This document shows, in pieces, positions 1-7,880 of a stretch of DNA of 64,000 nt. Under the pieces are notes generated by a model. It worked only from the letters and a program-made list of their open reading frames with translations. It was not told the DNA's origin and did no database searches. The translations under genes were made by a program, and so were the position numbers. The stretch is from Burkholderia pyrrocinia (GTDB lineage Bacteria > Pseudomonadota > Gammaproteobacteria > Burkholderiales > Burkholderiaceae): the NCBI RefSeq assembly GCF_003330765.1, contig NZ_CP024903.1, forward strand, positions 1,550,001 to 1,614,000, in the 5' to 3' direction. Position 1 is the stretch's first letter, and each line of letters begins with the position of its first letter.

Positions 1-2
1 GA

Positions 3-596
3 ACGATCGGCATAGACCTCGGGTTGACACATTTCGCCATTCTTTCGACCGGCGAGAAGATTGCCGCGCCGAATACGTTCCGCAAGTACGAGGCCAAGCT
101 CGCCAAACTGCAACGGCGGCTGGCGAAGAAGCAAAAGGGCTCGGCCAATCGTCGGAAGGCCAGGCTCAAGGTCGCACGCATGCACGCCAGGATGGCAGAT
201 GCCCGCAGGGACTTCCTGCACAAGCTTTCGACCCGGTTGACCAACGAAAACCAAGTGATCGCCATCGAAAGTCTGTCTGTCAGCAACATGCAGAAAAGCC
301 GCAGCCTCGCGAAATCGATCAGCGATGCAAGCTGGTCGGAGTTCACTCGACAACTTGAGTACAAAGCGCAGTGATATGGGCGCACGCTGATCGGCATCGA
401 CCGCTGGTACCCATCCAGCAAACGATGCAGTGGCTGTGGGCATACCGTCGCCAGGATGCCGTTGAATGCCCGTGCATGGGACTGCCCTGAATGCGGGGCG
501 ATCCACGACCGCGATATCAACGCTGCGCGCAATGTGTTGGCCGCCGGGCTGGCGGTGTCAGCCCATGGAGAAAGCGTAAGTCCCATGTCTCGTTGA
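3..596 (+). pseudogene. tnpB: TnpB (IS200/IS605-family OrfB) RNA-guided nuclease, C-terminal part, interrupted by an in-frame stop
   Basis: The frame is open at the left edge and begins with the RuvC-I motif GIDLG (Asp codon 15-17). RuvC-II Glu lies in AIESLSV (267-269), a CxxC...CxxC zinc ribbon (CSGCGH, CPECG) follows, and RuvC-III is HDRDINAARN (Asp 507-509). All catalytic residues are present, but codon 372-374 is TGA between EYKAQ and YGRTLIGIDRWYP, where this family usually has Trp, so TGG-to-TGA is the simplest lesion. The reading frame resumes unshifted to the natural stop at 594-596. The N-terminal part lies outside the window. The product, if made, would lack the zinc ribbon and RuvC-III and should be inactive as a nuclease. 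The adjacent right end is listed separately. Confidence 0.9.
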
Positions 597-660
597 GATG
601 ATGTCGGGTTGCGTTCTGCGAAGTGGGAATCTTCTTTCTTTAGGGAGAGGAGCAGTCAAG
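597..660 (+). ncRNA. Putative IS605-type right end / omega-RNA 3' scaffold
   Basis: Immediately downstream of the tnpB stop, 631-638 (CTTCTTTC) can pair with 645-652 (GAGAGGAG), giving an 8-bp stem with two G-U pairs and a six-base loop, followed by CAGTCAAG. Right ends of IS200/IS605 elements usually carry such a subterminal hairpin, and in TnpB systems the overlapping omega-RNA ends here with the guide copied from flanking DNA. On that model the guide would begin at about 661. Boundaries are approximate, and transcription is not shown by the sequence. Confidence 0.45.
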
Positions 661-908
661 ACATTCCTCCTTGAAAATTGACGGACGCCCGAACTGTGGA
701 TGCGTGTCCGGCACGCTGCGCCGAATCGCGATGGAATGTCGGCGCAGGCACGGCGCTTGCGCTGGTTGAAGCGTTCGCGCTCGCGGACAGCGGACCGACG
801 GCCAGCGTGACGGCCGAAGGCTTGAAGCTCGCCAGGCTCAGGTCGCTGTAACGGGTGCCCGAGGCACGGCAGGCTGTGTCCACTCATTGTCAATCTTGCG
901 GAGGGAGC
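661..908. other. Flanking region with a short C-terminal-like ORF remnant
   Basis: No convincing gene. A plus-strand frame from about 674 to a stop at 849-851 encodes an Ala/Leu-rich tail ending GLKLARLRSL. It has no start or upstream partner, because a stop precedes it beside the transposon end. It could be the 3' remnant of a gene cut by the insertion, or chance coding in GC-rich DNA. The last bases hold the Shine-Dalgarno of the next gene. Confidence 0.3.
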
Positions 909-1055
909 ATGCACATTCTCACTAGCGCCGGCCCGCTGGTTTCGCTGATCGCCGGCATTCTCATCCTCGCGGTACCGCGCCTGCTGAATTACATCGTTGC
1001 TATCTACCTGATCATCATCGGGCTGCTCGGGCTGTTCGGCGGACACCTCCATTGA
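909..1055 (+). CDS. DUF3096 small membrane protein
   Basis: A 48-residue protein, nearly all hydrophobic: residues about 8-22 and 26-43 form two membrane segments around a short PRLLNY turn, ending GLLGLFGGHLH. Composition, size and the SLIAGILILAVPRLLNYIVA pattern match the DUF3096 family of tiny bacterial inner-membrane proteins, whose function is unknown. The ATG at 909 is chosen over an upstream ATG at 855 because GGAGGGAG lies just before it and the family starts at the MHIL-type residue. It stands alone between the transposon remnant and a gene on the other strand. Confidence 0.75.
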   Translation: MHILTSAGPLVSLIAGILILAVPRLLNYIVAIYLIIIGLLGLFGGHLH

Positions 1056-1440
1056 GCTGATATGACCGAAGTACTCCATCCGGACCAACCGGGCCGCCGC
1101 GGTCCATTTGCCGCCCGAGATATCGCCTTCGCGTCGCATCTCTCCTTGGTCGCCTCCACTGCGGACTGCTGCATGCCAGCCCAGCCAGGGGAAGCAACTT
1201 GCGGTCGCGCAATTCGCGTGCCGCGTTCGGCTCGAACCAGGTGGCGGAAGGACGGATTGCTCAACATACGTCCATCGTGGGCAACCCGGCGTGGACAATG
1301 CGCGCTCGGGAAACAATGCCGGGTTGTAACGGATGAGGAAACTGTCACTCGAGGCGAGTGCGCTCTCACCAGCTTCGGGCGTAGTGACTTCGTGGTGTAC
1401 GCTTTTCGGACACTTTCCGTCAAAAACAGCGCCCGAGTGG
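1056..1440. other. Intergenic region without a recognisable gene
   Basis: About 385 bases lie between the stops of two convergent genes. Several open frames exist on both strands, but their translations are Arg/Ala-rich and lack motifs, ribosome sites or family features. CACTCGAGGCGAGTG near 1347 can form a small hairpin, and CGGACACTTTCCGTC near 1407 resembles termini of some insertion sequences. Neither is enough to call a feature. Confidence 0.4.
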
Positions 1441-2487
1441 TCACTTCGACAACGTCGCGCGCACCGTATATTCGCCCTCGAGCGCACCATGTTCGGAACG
1501 CACGAAATAGCGCGACGCATCGAGGTCCGCCGGCAGCGGCTCGACCGGGAAGCCATGCTTCTCCCACGCATCGAGGCCGCCCTTCAGCGCCCGGATGTTG
1601 TGGATCATCTTCTTGCGCTGCATCTTCGCAATGATCCGCTTCGCGGTCGCCTCGTTCGGGCACACGCAATAGACGACGATCGGCCGTTTCAGCACTTCCG
1701 GGTCGAGCAGGTCGGGCGAATCGAGATCGACCGGCACCGCGCCGGCGATGCGATACGGTTCGCGCTCGCGGATCGCGCGCGGCCGCGCGTCGAAGATCAG
1801 CGGCGGCTCGTCCGACGTCATCATCTCGACGAGCTGCGGCGGCGAGATGCGCACCTGGGCGAGATAGCGGCGGAACTGCACGCGGCGCACCCAGCGGTAC
1901 AGCAGGAACGTGATGAAGATCGCGAGGAACGCGTCGAGGATCGTGCCGCCGCTCGCGCGCACCCAGAGCACGAACTGGACGATCTGGTCGTGAATGGCCG
2001 CGCCGCCGATCAGCCAGAACGCGGCCCACAGCGACGCGCCGGCCAGATCCCAGAACAGGAACACGCCGACGCCGATCGCGGTCGTGCCGAGCAGCGGCGC
2101 CGACACGAGGCCGAGGCCCGGCAGGAACTTGGACAGCACGAGCAGCGGCGCGCCGTATCTTTCGAATACATTACGCGCGAAGCGCAGCGTCGTGTCGAGC
2201 GACAGCGAGAAGCGCACGAGCCCGTTCAGCAGGCGCCGGCCGCGCGTGCGGCCCATGAAGAACCACAGCGAATCGGCGAGCATCGTCGCGCCGATCGCTG
2301 CCGCGAACATGCTGGCCCACGACGCCTGCCCCATTGCCGCCATCGTGCCGCCGAGAATCAGCATCGGCACGGCCGGCACCGGCACGCCGAGCTGCGTGAT
2401 CAACACGCTCGCGAACACGGCCCATGGGCCGAGCGACGATGGAATAGCAATGGGAAAGTGCCACACGGCGGCGCTCCTGGAAGGCAT
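1441..2487 (-). CDS. DedA-family membrane protein fused to a rhodanese domain
   Basis: 348 residues. The N-terminal ~200 residues are a DedA/VTT (SNARE-associated) domain with hydrophobic helices and the family signatures LGVPVPAVP, GRTRGRR and FLPGLGLVSAP; DedA proteins move undecaprenyl phosphate or phospholipids across the inner membrane. A further helix leads to a cytoplasmic rhodanese domain (about 235-330) with IFDARP and VVYCVCPNEATA, where YCVC is the expected active-site cysteine region. This fusion recurs in Burkholderiales. The ATG at 2487 places the start just before the first membrane helix; the frame is open further upstream but with non-DedA sequence. Substrate is not evident. 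Confidence 0.85.
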   Translation of the reverse strand: MPSRSAAVWHFPIAIPSSLGPWAVFASVLITQLGVPVPAVPMLILGGTMAAMGQASWASMFAAAIGATMLADSLWFFMGRTRGRRLLNGLVRFSLSLDTTLRFARNVFERYGAPLLVLSKFLPGLGLVSAPLLGTTAIGVGVFLFWDLAGASLWAAFWLIGGAAIHDQIVQFVLWVRASGGTILDAFLAIFITFLLYRWVRRVQFRRYLAQVRISPPQLVEMMTSDEPPLIFDARPRAIREREPYRIAGAVPVDLDSPDLLDPEVLKRPIVVYCVCPNEATAKRIIAKMQRKKMIHNIRALKGGLDAWEKHGFPVEPLPADLDASRYFVRSEHGALEGEYTVRATLSK

Positions 2488-2653
2488 GCGGGCCGTGCGA
2501 CGGGGGCCGTCGGTACGGCTGTGCAACGGCCGCCGCGGCACGTCCGCAGCCGACCTTGTGCATGACGGGCATTCTAAACGGGTTTGGCCGCGATCGCGCT
2601 GAACACCCGCCATCGGTACGGCCTTCGGGTGGCGGCCTGCTCCGCCGTCGCGC

Positions 2654-3160
2654 TCACGCGTCCGGGCGTTGTGCGAGCTGTGCGACGTGTTCCGCGTAGT
2701 CGGGAAACGCGGCGGCCAGCGCGGCCGCGTCCGCCAGCTCGAATTCCGCGAACTCGAAGCCCGGCGCAACCGTGCAGCCGGCGAGCGCAACGTGTTCCGG
2801 CAACGCGCAGCGCGCGCCGAACCAGCACCCGGCCGGCACGACCGCCTGGAACACGGTGCCCGGATGCGTGAGCGGGTTGCCGAGCCGATGGATCGTCAGC
2901 CCGTCGCGCTCGTCGAGCACCCAAACTTCGATCGGATCGCCCGCGTAGAAATGCCAGACCTCGTCGGAGCGGATCCGGTGCCACGACGAATAGGCGCCGT
3001 CGCACAGCAGGTAGTAGATCGCGGTCGACGCGGCGCGCGGTGCGCCGTCGGCCGGACGCACGACCGAATCGGTCGCGCGGTAGGTTTCGCGGAAATAGCC
3101 GCCTTCGGGATGCGGCTGCAGATCGAACTGGCGAATCAGGTCGGTAGCGGAAATCGGCAT
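2654..3160 (-). CDS. DUF985 cupin-superfamily protein
   Basis: 168 residues with the DUF985 pattern from the start: LIRQFDLQPHPEGGYFRETYR, then a cupin core (STAIYYLLCDGAYSSWHRIRSDEVWHFYAGDP) and a late VPAGCWFGA...GCTVAPGFEFAEFEL. His residues in SSWHRI and VWHFYAG are likely metal ligands. Members are about 160 residues and mostly of unknown function, some structurally close to sugar isomerases or oxidases. The start at MPISATDL matches the family start; upstream in-frame residues are Arg-rich shadow sequence. It is followed at 166 bases by the DedA-rhodanese gene on the same strand. Confidence 0.85.
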   Translation of the reverse strand: MPISATDLIRQFDLQPHPEGGYFRETYRATDSVVRPADGAPRAASTAIYYLLCDGAYSSWHRIRSDEVWHFYAGDPIEVWVLDERDGLTIHRLGNPLTHPGTVFQAVVPAGCWFGARCALPEHVALAGCTVAPGFEFAEFELADAAALAAAFPDYAEHVAQLAQRPDA

Positions 3161-3526
3161 GGCGGATGACGTCGATGAGGTAAGGAACCGGACATCCGGC
3201 GTACGGCCCCGTTCGTCGCGGATGCGACCGTGTGCAGCCGGATGACGCTGCGTCGATCGCCGCGGCCATGCGCGCGGCGAAGAAACGAACACCGGTCGAT
3301 GCTGCCAGAACTGCGTGTCGGGATGCAACCGCGCACGTGCGATAGCGCACAGGCAGGCGCATCCGGGGCGCCCTCGCCGGACGAGGCGACGGAACCGACA
3401 GACGGACCCGCGCGGTGCGCCGATCAGCGCGTCGCGCGTTTCATCAAGCAGACATCGGGCGAATGCGCGCGGCAGTCTCCTGCCCGCAACCGCAATCGCG
3501 CATGCGTCAGTGCCGCGCCGCGTGCA
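3161..3526. other. Intergenic region, no gene seen
   Basis: 366 bases between two minus-strand genes. It probably holds the promoter of the DUF985 gene. No repeat, terminator with a T-run, or protein-like frame was recognised. Confidence 0.35.
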
Positions 3527-3997
3527 TCACGCGGCCGCGGGCGCGACCGGCTCGTCGTGCCGCACCAGCAGCACGGGCCGGTCGGCCGCACGCAGCAGCG
3601 ATTCCGCCACGCTGCCGAGCAGCAGTCGGCGCAGACCGTGCCGGCCGCTCGTGCCCATCACGATCAGGTCGGCGTCGGCTTCGGCCGCCGTGCGCATCAG
3701 CACCGTGGCGACATCCTCGCCGTACGCGTCGAGCGCGCGCACGGTGCCCTGCACGTGCTGCTGCGCGAGCACCGCTTTCGCATCGTCGAGCACCGGCGTC
3801 GCGGCATCGGTCGCGGCCACATCGCCGTCGTGCGCGGCCGCGAAGCCCGCATCGACGTCGACGAGCTGCGGCCGATGCTCGACAACATACGCGCAGGTGA
3901 CTACGCCGCCGGACGCCGCCGCGATCCGGATCGCCTCGTTCAGCGCGAGACGCGCGCTCGGGCTGCCGTCCAGCCCGACGAAAATCCGCTTGTACAT
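3527..3997 (-). CDS. Universal stress protein, UspA family, ATP-binding type
   Basis: 156 residues, a single Usp domain. It begins MYKRIFVGLDGSPSA, giving the Asp and the first strand of the nucleotide fold. The ATP loop GTSGRHGLRRLLLGSVAE fits G-x2-G-x9-G-(S/T), so this is the ATP-binding class, followed by PVLLVR. Usp proteins help survival under starvation, oxidative or low-oxygen stress; client processes are unknown here. An ANR/FNR-like box lies 118-131 bases upstream (4115-4128), which suggests oxygen-dependent control. Confidence 0.92.
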   Translation of the reverse strand: MYKRIFVGLDGSPSARLALNEAIRIAAASGGVVTCAYVVEHRPQLVDVDAGFAAAHDGDVAATDAATPVLDDAKAVLAQQHVQGTVRALDAYGEDVATVLMRTAAEADADLIVMGTSGRHGLRRLLLGSVAESLLRAADRPVLLVRHDEPVAPAAA

Positions 3998-4324
3998 GGT
4001 CCGTCCCTCCGACCGGGCACGCGTCGCGCAGTGCGCAACGGCGGCCCGTTACCGCAAGCCGGCCCGATGCCGGCTTGCCTGCCGAACAGTCTGCCCCACG
4101 TGCCGACGCGCCGGTTGATGCGCGTCAAGCGCGGCCGGCGCGCCCGCTGCTTCACGCCGTTTGCCGCATTTTCAGCTGACCCTATTACAAAAAACATGTA
4201 AAACGCGCACAATTTCATCTTGAAAATAGACGTTGCACGCAGCCGGTGCGAGTTTTGCCCGGTTTTGCCGCGCTGCCCAAGTGCCAAGTGCCGCGGGCGG
4301 CCCCGACAATAGAATGGCCATCGA
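3998..4324. other. Divergent promoter region between uspA-like gene and histidine kinase gene
   Basis: 327 bases separate divergent starts, with no protein-like frame. It contains the ANR/FNR-like box listed next, and an AT-rich stretch at about 4180-4220 that is unusual for this window and is likely where promoters lie. Confidence 0.5.
4115..4128. promoter_or_regulatory. Candidate ANR/FNR box
   Basis: TTGATGCGCGTCAA matches the FNR/ANR consensus TTGATnnnnATCAA at 9 of 10 defined bases. It lies between the divergent uspA-like gene and the kinase gene, about 124 bases from the uspA ATG. An FNR-type regulator with cluster cysteines is encoded at 19434-20213. Chance occurrence cannot be excluded. 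Confidence 0.5.
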
Positions 4325-6445
4325 ATGACCGTCAGTGGAACCCCGACACGTGACGCCCGAGGGCCCACGCGCCTTCAGACCATGTTACGCCAGCCGCTCG
4401 CGGCCGGCGGCGTTGCGCTGCTCATCGGCGCGATGCTGTCGCTCGGCGTCGCGCTGCTGGTGCGCGAGCAGTGGCAAAGCGCTGTCCATACGCGCTTCGA
4501 ACGCCGCACGACGCACGTGACCGCGATGCTGCGCCACGAGTTGCAGTCCGGCGTCGCCGTGCTCGAAGGCGCGCGCGGCGCGTTCAGCCTCGTCCCGGAC
4601 ATGACGCCCGAGCAATGGCGCCGATATGCGGAGACGCTCGATCTCGACAGCGGCCGCTCGCCGGTCCGGCAGATCGGCTATACGCCGCTGCCGCCCGCCA
4701 CGCGCAGCGCCCTCGCCGCTGCGCAACCGATGCCGCTCGACCCGCTCGCGGCCGCGGCGCTCAGCGCGCCCCTATCGAGCTCGCCGGTCGTGCGCTTCGG
4801 CGCGTCCGACGCGGCGCCGCTGGCGCGCGCACTGCAGAGCGGCGACATCGCGCTCGGTGTCCACCCGGCCGACAACGATACCTCTCGCGACGCGCGCACC
4901 CTCACGCTGTTCCTGCCGGTGACCACCTCGCCGCATGCGGCCGCCACGCCGTCCGGCACGCGCGAAGCCGGCGCCGACGGGATGCTGTTCGCGGCGCTGA
5001 ACCCGCGGCGCCTGGTCGAGCGTGCGCTCGACGCGGAACGCGGGATCGACCTGTGGCTGACCGCCGGCGGCGATCCGCGCGCGATCGTCAGCGTCGAGAC
5101 GACGACCGACGAGGCATCGGCGTCGCCCGACCTGATGCGGCGCACCGACGAGCTCAATTTCGGCGGCACCGTGCTGACGCTCGCCTATTCCGCGGACGGC
5201 CGCCCGAGCGCGACCGGCGCGCAGCGCGCGGCCGGCACCGTGCTCGCCGCGGGGCTGATCGCGTCGTTCGCGTTCGCGGCGCTCGTCCATGCGCTGCTGC
5301 GCGGCCGGTCCGGCGCCGGCGCCGATGCCGATGCCGGCGCGAGCAGCCGCGGCATCCTCAACGAGGCGCGGATGATGGGCATCATCCGTTCGTCGATGGA
5401 AGCGATCATCACGATCGACGAGAAGCAGACGGTCGTGATCTTCAATCCGATGGCCGAGCAGGTGTTCGGCGTGTCCGCGATGGAGGCGATCGGCGCGCCG
5501 CTGTCGCGCTTCATCCCCGAGCGGTTTCGCGCCGCGCACGCGAAGCACGTCGACCAGTTCGGCGTGACGGGCGTTTCCGAGCGGCAGATGGGCCGCCAGC
5601 GCGTGCTGTTCGGGCTGCGCGCCAACGGCGAAGAATTCCCGATCGAGGCATCGATCTCGCAGATCCGCGACGCGTCGGGCAAGCTCTATACGGTGATGCT
5701 GCGCGACATCACCGAGCGGCAGCGTGCCGAGAACGCGCTGAAGCAGTCGCGCGAGGAGTTGCGCGAGCTGTCGGCGAACCTGCAGAACGTGCGCGAAGAA
5801 GAAAAAACGCGCATCGCGCGCGAACTGCACGACGACCTCGGCCAGCAGCTCACCGCGCTGAAGATGGACCTGTCGGTCGTCGAGCAGCAGTTGCGCGTGC
5901 CCGGCCGCGCCCAACCCGACGGGGACATGCAGTCGCACCTGCAGGGCATGCGGCGGCTGATCGACGCGACGGTCGCATCGGTGCGGCGCATCGCAGCCGA
6001 CCTGCGGCCCGTGATGCTCGACGATCTCGGCCTCGTGCCCGCGATCGAATGGCTCGCGAACGATTTCACGAACCGCTACGGGATCGATGTCGAGCGTCGC
6101 ATCGAAACGGGCGGCCTCACATTCACCAGCGCGGGCGCGACTACGCTGTTCCGCATCGTCCAGGAAGCGCTGACGAACGTCGCGCGCCATGCGGATGCGA
6201 CGCGCGTCGCACTACGGCTCGACGTCGCTGAAGGCTTTTGCGTGCTGCGCGTCGCGGACAACGGCCGCGGCGCGGCGCCTGGCGGTCCTGCCCACGAGGA
6301 CAAATCGTTCGGCCTGATCGGCATTCGCGAACGCGCACACATGCTGGGCGGCTCCGTGACGATCGACACCGCGCTCGCGCGCGGTTTCTCGATTACCGTC
6401 GCGTTTCCGCTCAGTACCGTCCAACAGGAAACGCTAATCACATGA
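4325..6445 (+). CDS. Membrane histidine kinase: CHASE sensor, PAS, HisKA_3, HATPase
   Basis: 706 residues. One membrane helix near residues 25-48, a periplasmic CHASE domain (about 75-260, with RRYAETLDLD and RQIGYTP), and a second helix near 300-325. A PAS domain (about 350-465) ends in TVMLRDITERQ, followed by a coiled segment, HisKA_3 with phospho-accepting His502 in ARELHDDLGQQL, and a HATPase with FRIVQEALTNVARHA and DNGRGA. This is the NarX/DegS class of kinases paired with NarL-type regulators. The CHASE ligand is unknown. The ATG at 4325 is used; an ATG at 4382 is possible. The gene ends in an ATGA overlap with the regulator, so they are co-translated partners. Confidence 0.92.
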   Translation: MTVSGTPTRDARGPTRLQTMLRQPLAAGGVALLIGAMLSLGVALLVREQWQSAVHTRFERRTTHVTAMLRHELQSGVAVLEGARGAFSLVPDMTPEQWRRYAETLDLDSGRSPVRQIGYTPLPPATRSALAAAQPMPLDPLAAAALSAPLSSSPVVRFGASDAAPLARALQSGDIALGVHPADNDTSRDARTLTLFLPVTTSPHAAATPSGTREAGADGMLFAALNPRRLVERALDAERGIDLWLTAGGDPRAIVSVETTTDEASASPDLMRRTDELNFGGTVLTLAYSADGRPSATGAQRAAGTVLAAGLIASFAFAALVHALLRGRSGAGADADAGASSRGILNEARMMGIIRSSMEAIITIDEKQTVVIFNPMAEQVFGVSAMEAIGAPLSRFIPERFRAAHAKHVDQFGVTGVSERQMGRQRVLFGLRANGEEFPIEASISQIRDASGKLYTVMLRDITERQRAENALKQSREELRELSANLQNVREEEKTRIARELHDDLGQQLTALKMDLSVVEQQLRVPGRAQPDGDMQSHLQGMRRLIDATVASVRRIAADLRPVMLDDLGLVPAIEWLANDFTNRYGIDVERRIETGGLTFTSAGATTLFRIVQEALTNVARHADATRVALRLDVAEGFCVLRVADNGRGAAPGGPAHEDKSFGLIGIRERAHMLGGSVTIDTALARGFSITVAFPLSTVQQETLIT

Positions 6446-7089
6446 TCAAGGTGCTCATCGCCGACGACCATACGCTCGTACGCGACGGTCTGCGACATAT
6501 CCTCCAGAACGCCACCGGATTCGAGGTGGCCGGCGAAGCCTGCGACGGCCCGTCGACGATCGCGCTCGTGCGCTCGACGCCCGCGCAGGTGCTCGTGCTC
6601 GACCTGTCGATGCCGGGCCGCAACGGCGTCGAACTGATCAAGCAGATCAAGGACGAGAAGCCCGCGCTGCGGGTGCTCGTGCTGACGATGCACGCGGAGC
6701 AGCAATACGCGGTGCGCGCGTTCCGCGCGGGCGCATCCGGCTATCTGACGAAGGAAAGCGCGAGCGCCGAGCTGGTCGGCGCGGTCACGAAGGTGGCGTC
6801 GGGCGGCGTCTACGTCAGCCTCGCGATGGCCGAGCAGTTCGCGCAGAGCCTGAACGAGCCGGCCGAGACGCTGCCTCACCAGCGGCTGTCCGACCGCGAA
6901 TTCGACGTGTTCCGACGAATCGCCGCCGGACAGACGCTGACCGAGATCGCGCAGGCGCTGTGCGTGAGCGCGAAGACGGTCAGCACCTACAAGACGCGGA
7001 TCCTGGAAAAGATGCAGATGCCGCACGAGGCGGCGCTGGTGCGTTACGCGATGCGGCACAAGCTGCTCGACGAAACGGACGACGTCTAG
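6442..7089 (+). CDS. NarL/FixJ-family response regulator
   Basis: 215 residues. The receiver domain has acidic Asp pair in IADDHT, phospho-acceptor Asp54 in LVLDLSMPG, and Lys in GYLTKESA. The C-terminal LuxR-type helix-turn-helix is at about 150-205 (LSDREFDVFRRIAAGQTLTEIAQALCVSAKTVSTYKTRI). It starts inside the last codons of the kinase gene and is its cognate partner. Target genes cannot be read from the sequence; the upstream region at 3998-4324 is a natural candidate for autoregulation. Confidence 0.93.
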   Translation: MIKVLIADDHTLVRDGLRHILQNATGFEVAGEACDGPSTIALVRSTPAQVLVLDLSMPGRNGVELIKQIKDEKPALRVLVLTMHAEQQYAVRAFRAGASGYLTKESASAELVGAVTKVASGGVYVSLAMAEQFAQSLNEPAETLPHQRLSDREFDVFRRIAAGQTLTEIAQALCVSAKTVSTYKTRILEKMQMPHEAALVRYAMRHKLLDETDDV

Positions 7090-7101
7090 CCGCGGACGGC
7101 G

Positions 7102-7119
7102 GGCTCGGCCGGCCGAGCC
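7102..7119. terminator. Possible hairpin terminator between convergent genes
   Basis: GGCTCGG-CCGG-CCGAGCC forms a perfect 7-bp stem between the stop of the response regulator (+) and the stop of the LprI-like gene (-). No T-run follows on either side, so it may be a weak or factor-assisted terminator. Confidence 0.35.
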
Positions 7120-7131
7120 GGCGCATGACGT

Positions 7132-7536
7132 TTACTTGGCGGGCACCGGGCACGCGAGGTCACCTTCCTCGCAGGACAGATAGCCCTTCAGCGTTTCGGT
7201 GCGCGCTTTCGTCAGATCGTCGAGGCAGGTCGACACGACCATCGGATACACGCTGCCGCCCTCGGCGTTCGCGCTGGAGAAACTGCATTCGGCATCGCGA
7301 TACGCGATCCACGCGCGCTGCGCATTCACGAGTCTGTCGGCAAGCGGCCGCGCATCGCGCAGGCGCGCGGTGACGGCCTGGTAGGTCCGGTTCAGCTCCC
7401 CATCGGATTTCTTGTACGCGCGATCGGCACATGCCGTCATCGCTGCCTGATCCTTCGCATCCGCACAATTCGCCTGCGCATGGGCGAGGTTCGCTGCCAG
7501 CGCCAGCGAGCACAGCAGACCGGTCAAGACACGCAT
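7132..7536 (-). CDS. LprI/DUF1311-family periplasmic protein
   Basis: 134 residues with a signal peptide (MRVLTGLLCSLALAANLAHAQ; cleavage after AHA). The mature part carries the LprI N-terminal (DUF1311) pattern: ADCxxA-like NCADAKDQAAMTACADRAYKKSDGELNRTYQ, then LVNAQRAWIAYRDAEC. Several cysteines probably form disulphides. Relatives include lysozyme inhibitors of the LprI group, but most members are uncharacterised, so inhibitor activity is only a possibility. It is monocistronic, convergent with the two-component system. Confidence 0.85.
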   Translation of the reverse strand: MRVLTGLLCSLALAANLAHAQANCADAKDQAAMTACADRAYKKSDGELNRTYQAVTARLRDARPLADRLVNAQRAWIAYRDAECSFSSANAEGGSVYPMVVSTCLDDLTKARTETLKGYLSCEEGDLACPVPAK

Positions 7537-7880
7537 GGATGCTCCTTGTTGTTCGTTGAGGTCGTGGAACCCGGTGCCGGGCTTGCCCCGCTGCCGCGCA
7601 CCGGTCGCCGTGCCGCGGCGACACCGTCCGCGATGCTAGCGCACGCGGGTTCGATTGTCAGCCGGCATGCTGCGCACGCGACGGCTTGCATATCGGCCCC
7701 GCGCACCTACACTGGAAAATCGATACGCCGCTTCAGGCCCCTATCGCATCCATCCCGTCTCGTTTCCGCGCAATCCCCAGCGCATTTCGCGTTCGCGCCG
7801 CCGAGCGGGCGTGACGTCTTGTCAGCCGGTTTCCTCCGCCCAGTGCAACGCGCAATCGCCGTCGCTCCCTGGAGGACATC
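7537..7880. other. Divergent intergenic region
   Basis: 344 bases between the LprI-like gene (-) and the DUF1326 gene (+). It should contain both promoters. CTGGAGGACATC just before 7881 is a strong ribosome site. No gene or repeat was recognised. Confidence 0.4.

Noticed and set aside
1390..1440. CGGACACTTTCCGTC as an insertion-sequence terminus
   Set aside because: Only a short resemblance; no transposase remnant, target duplication or second end found.
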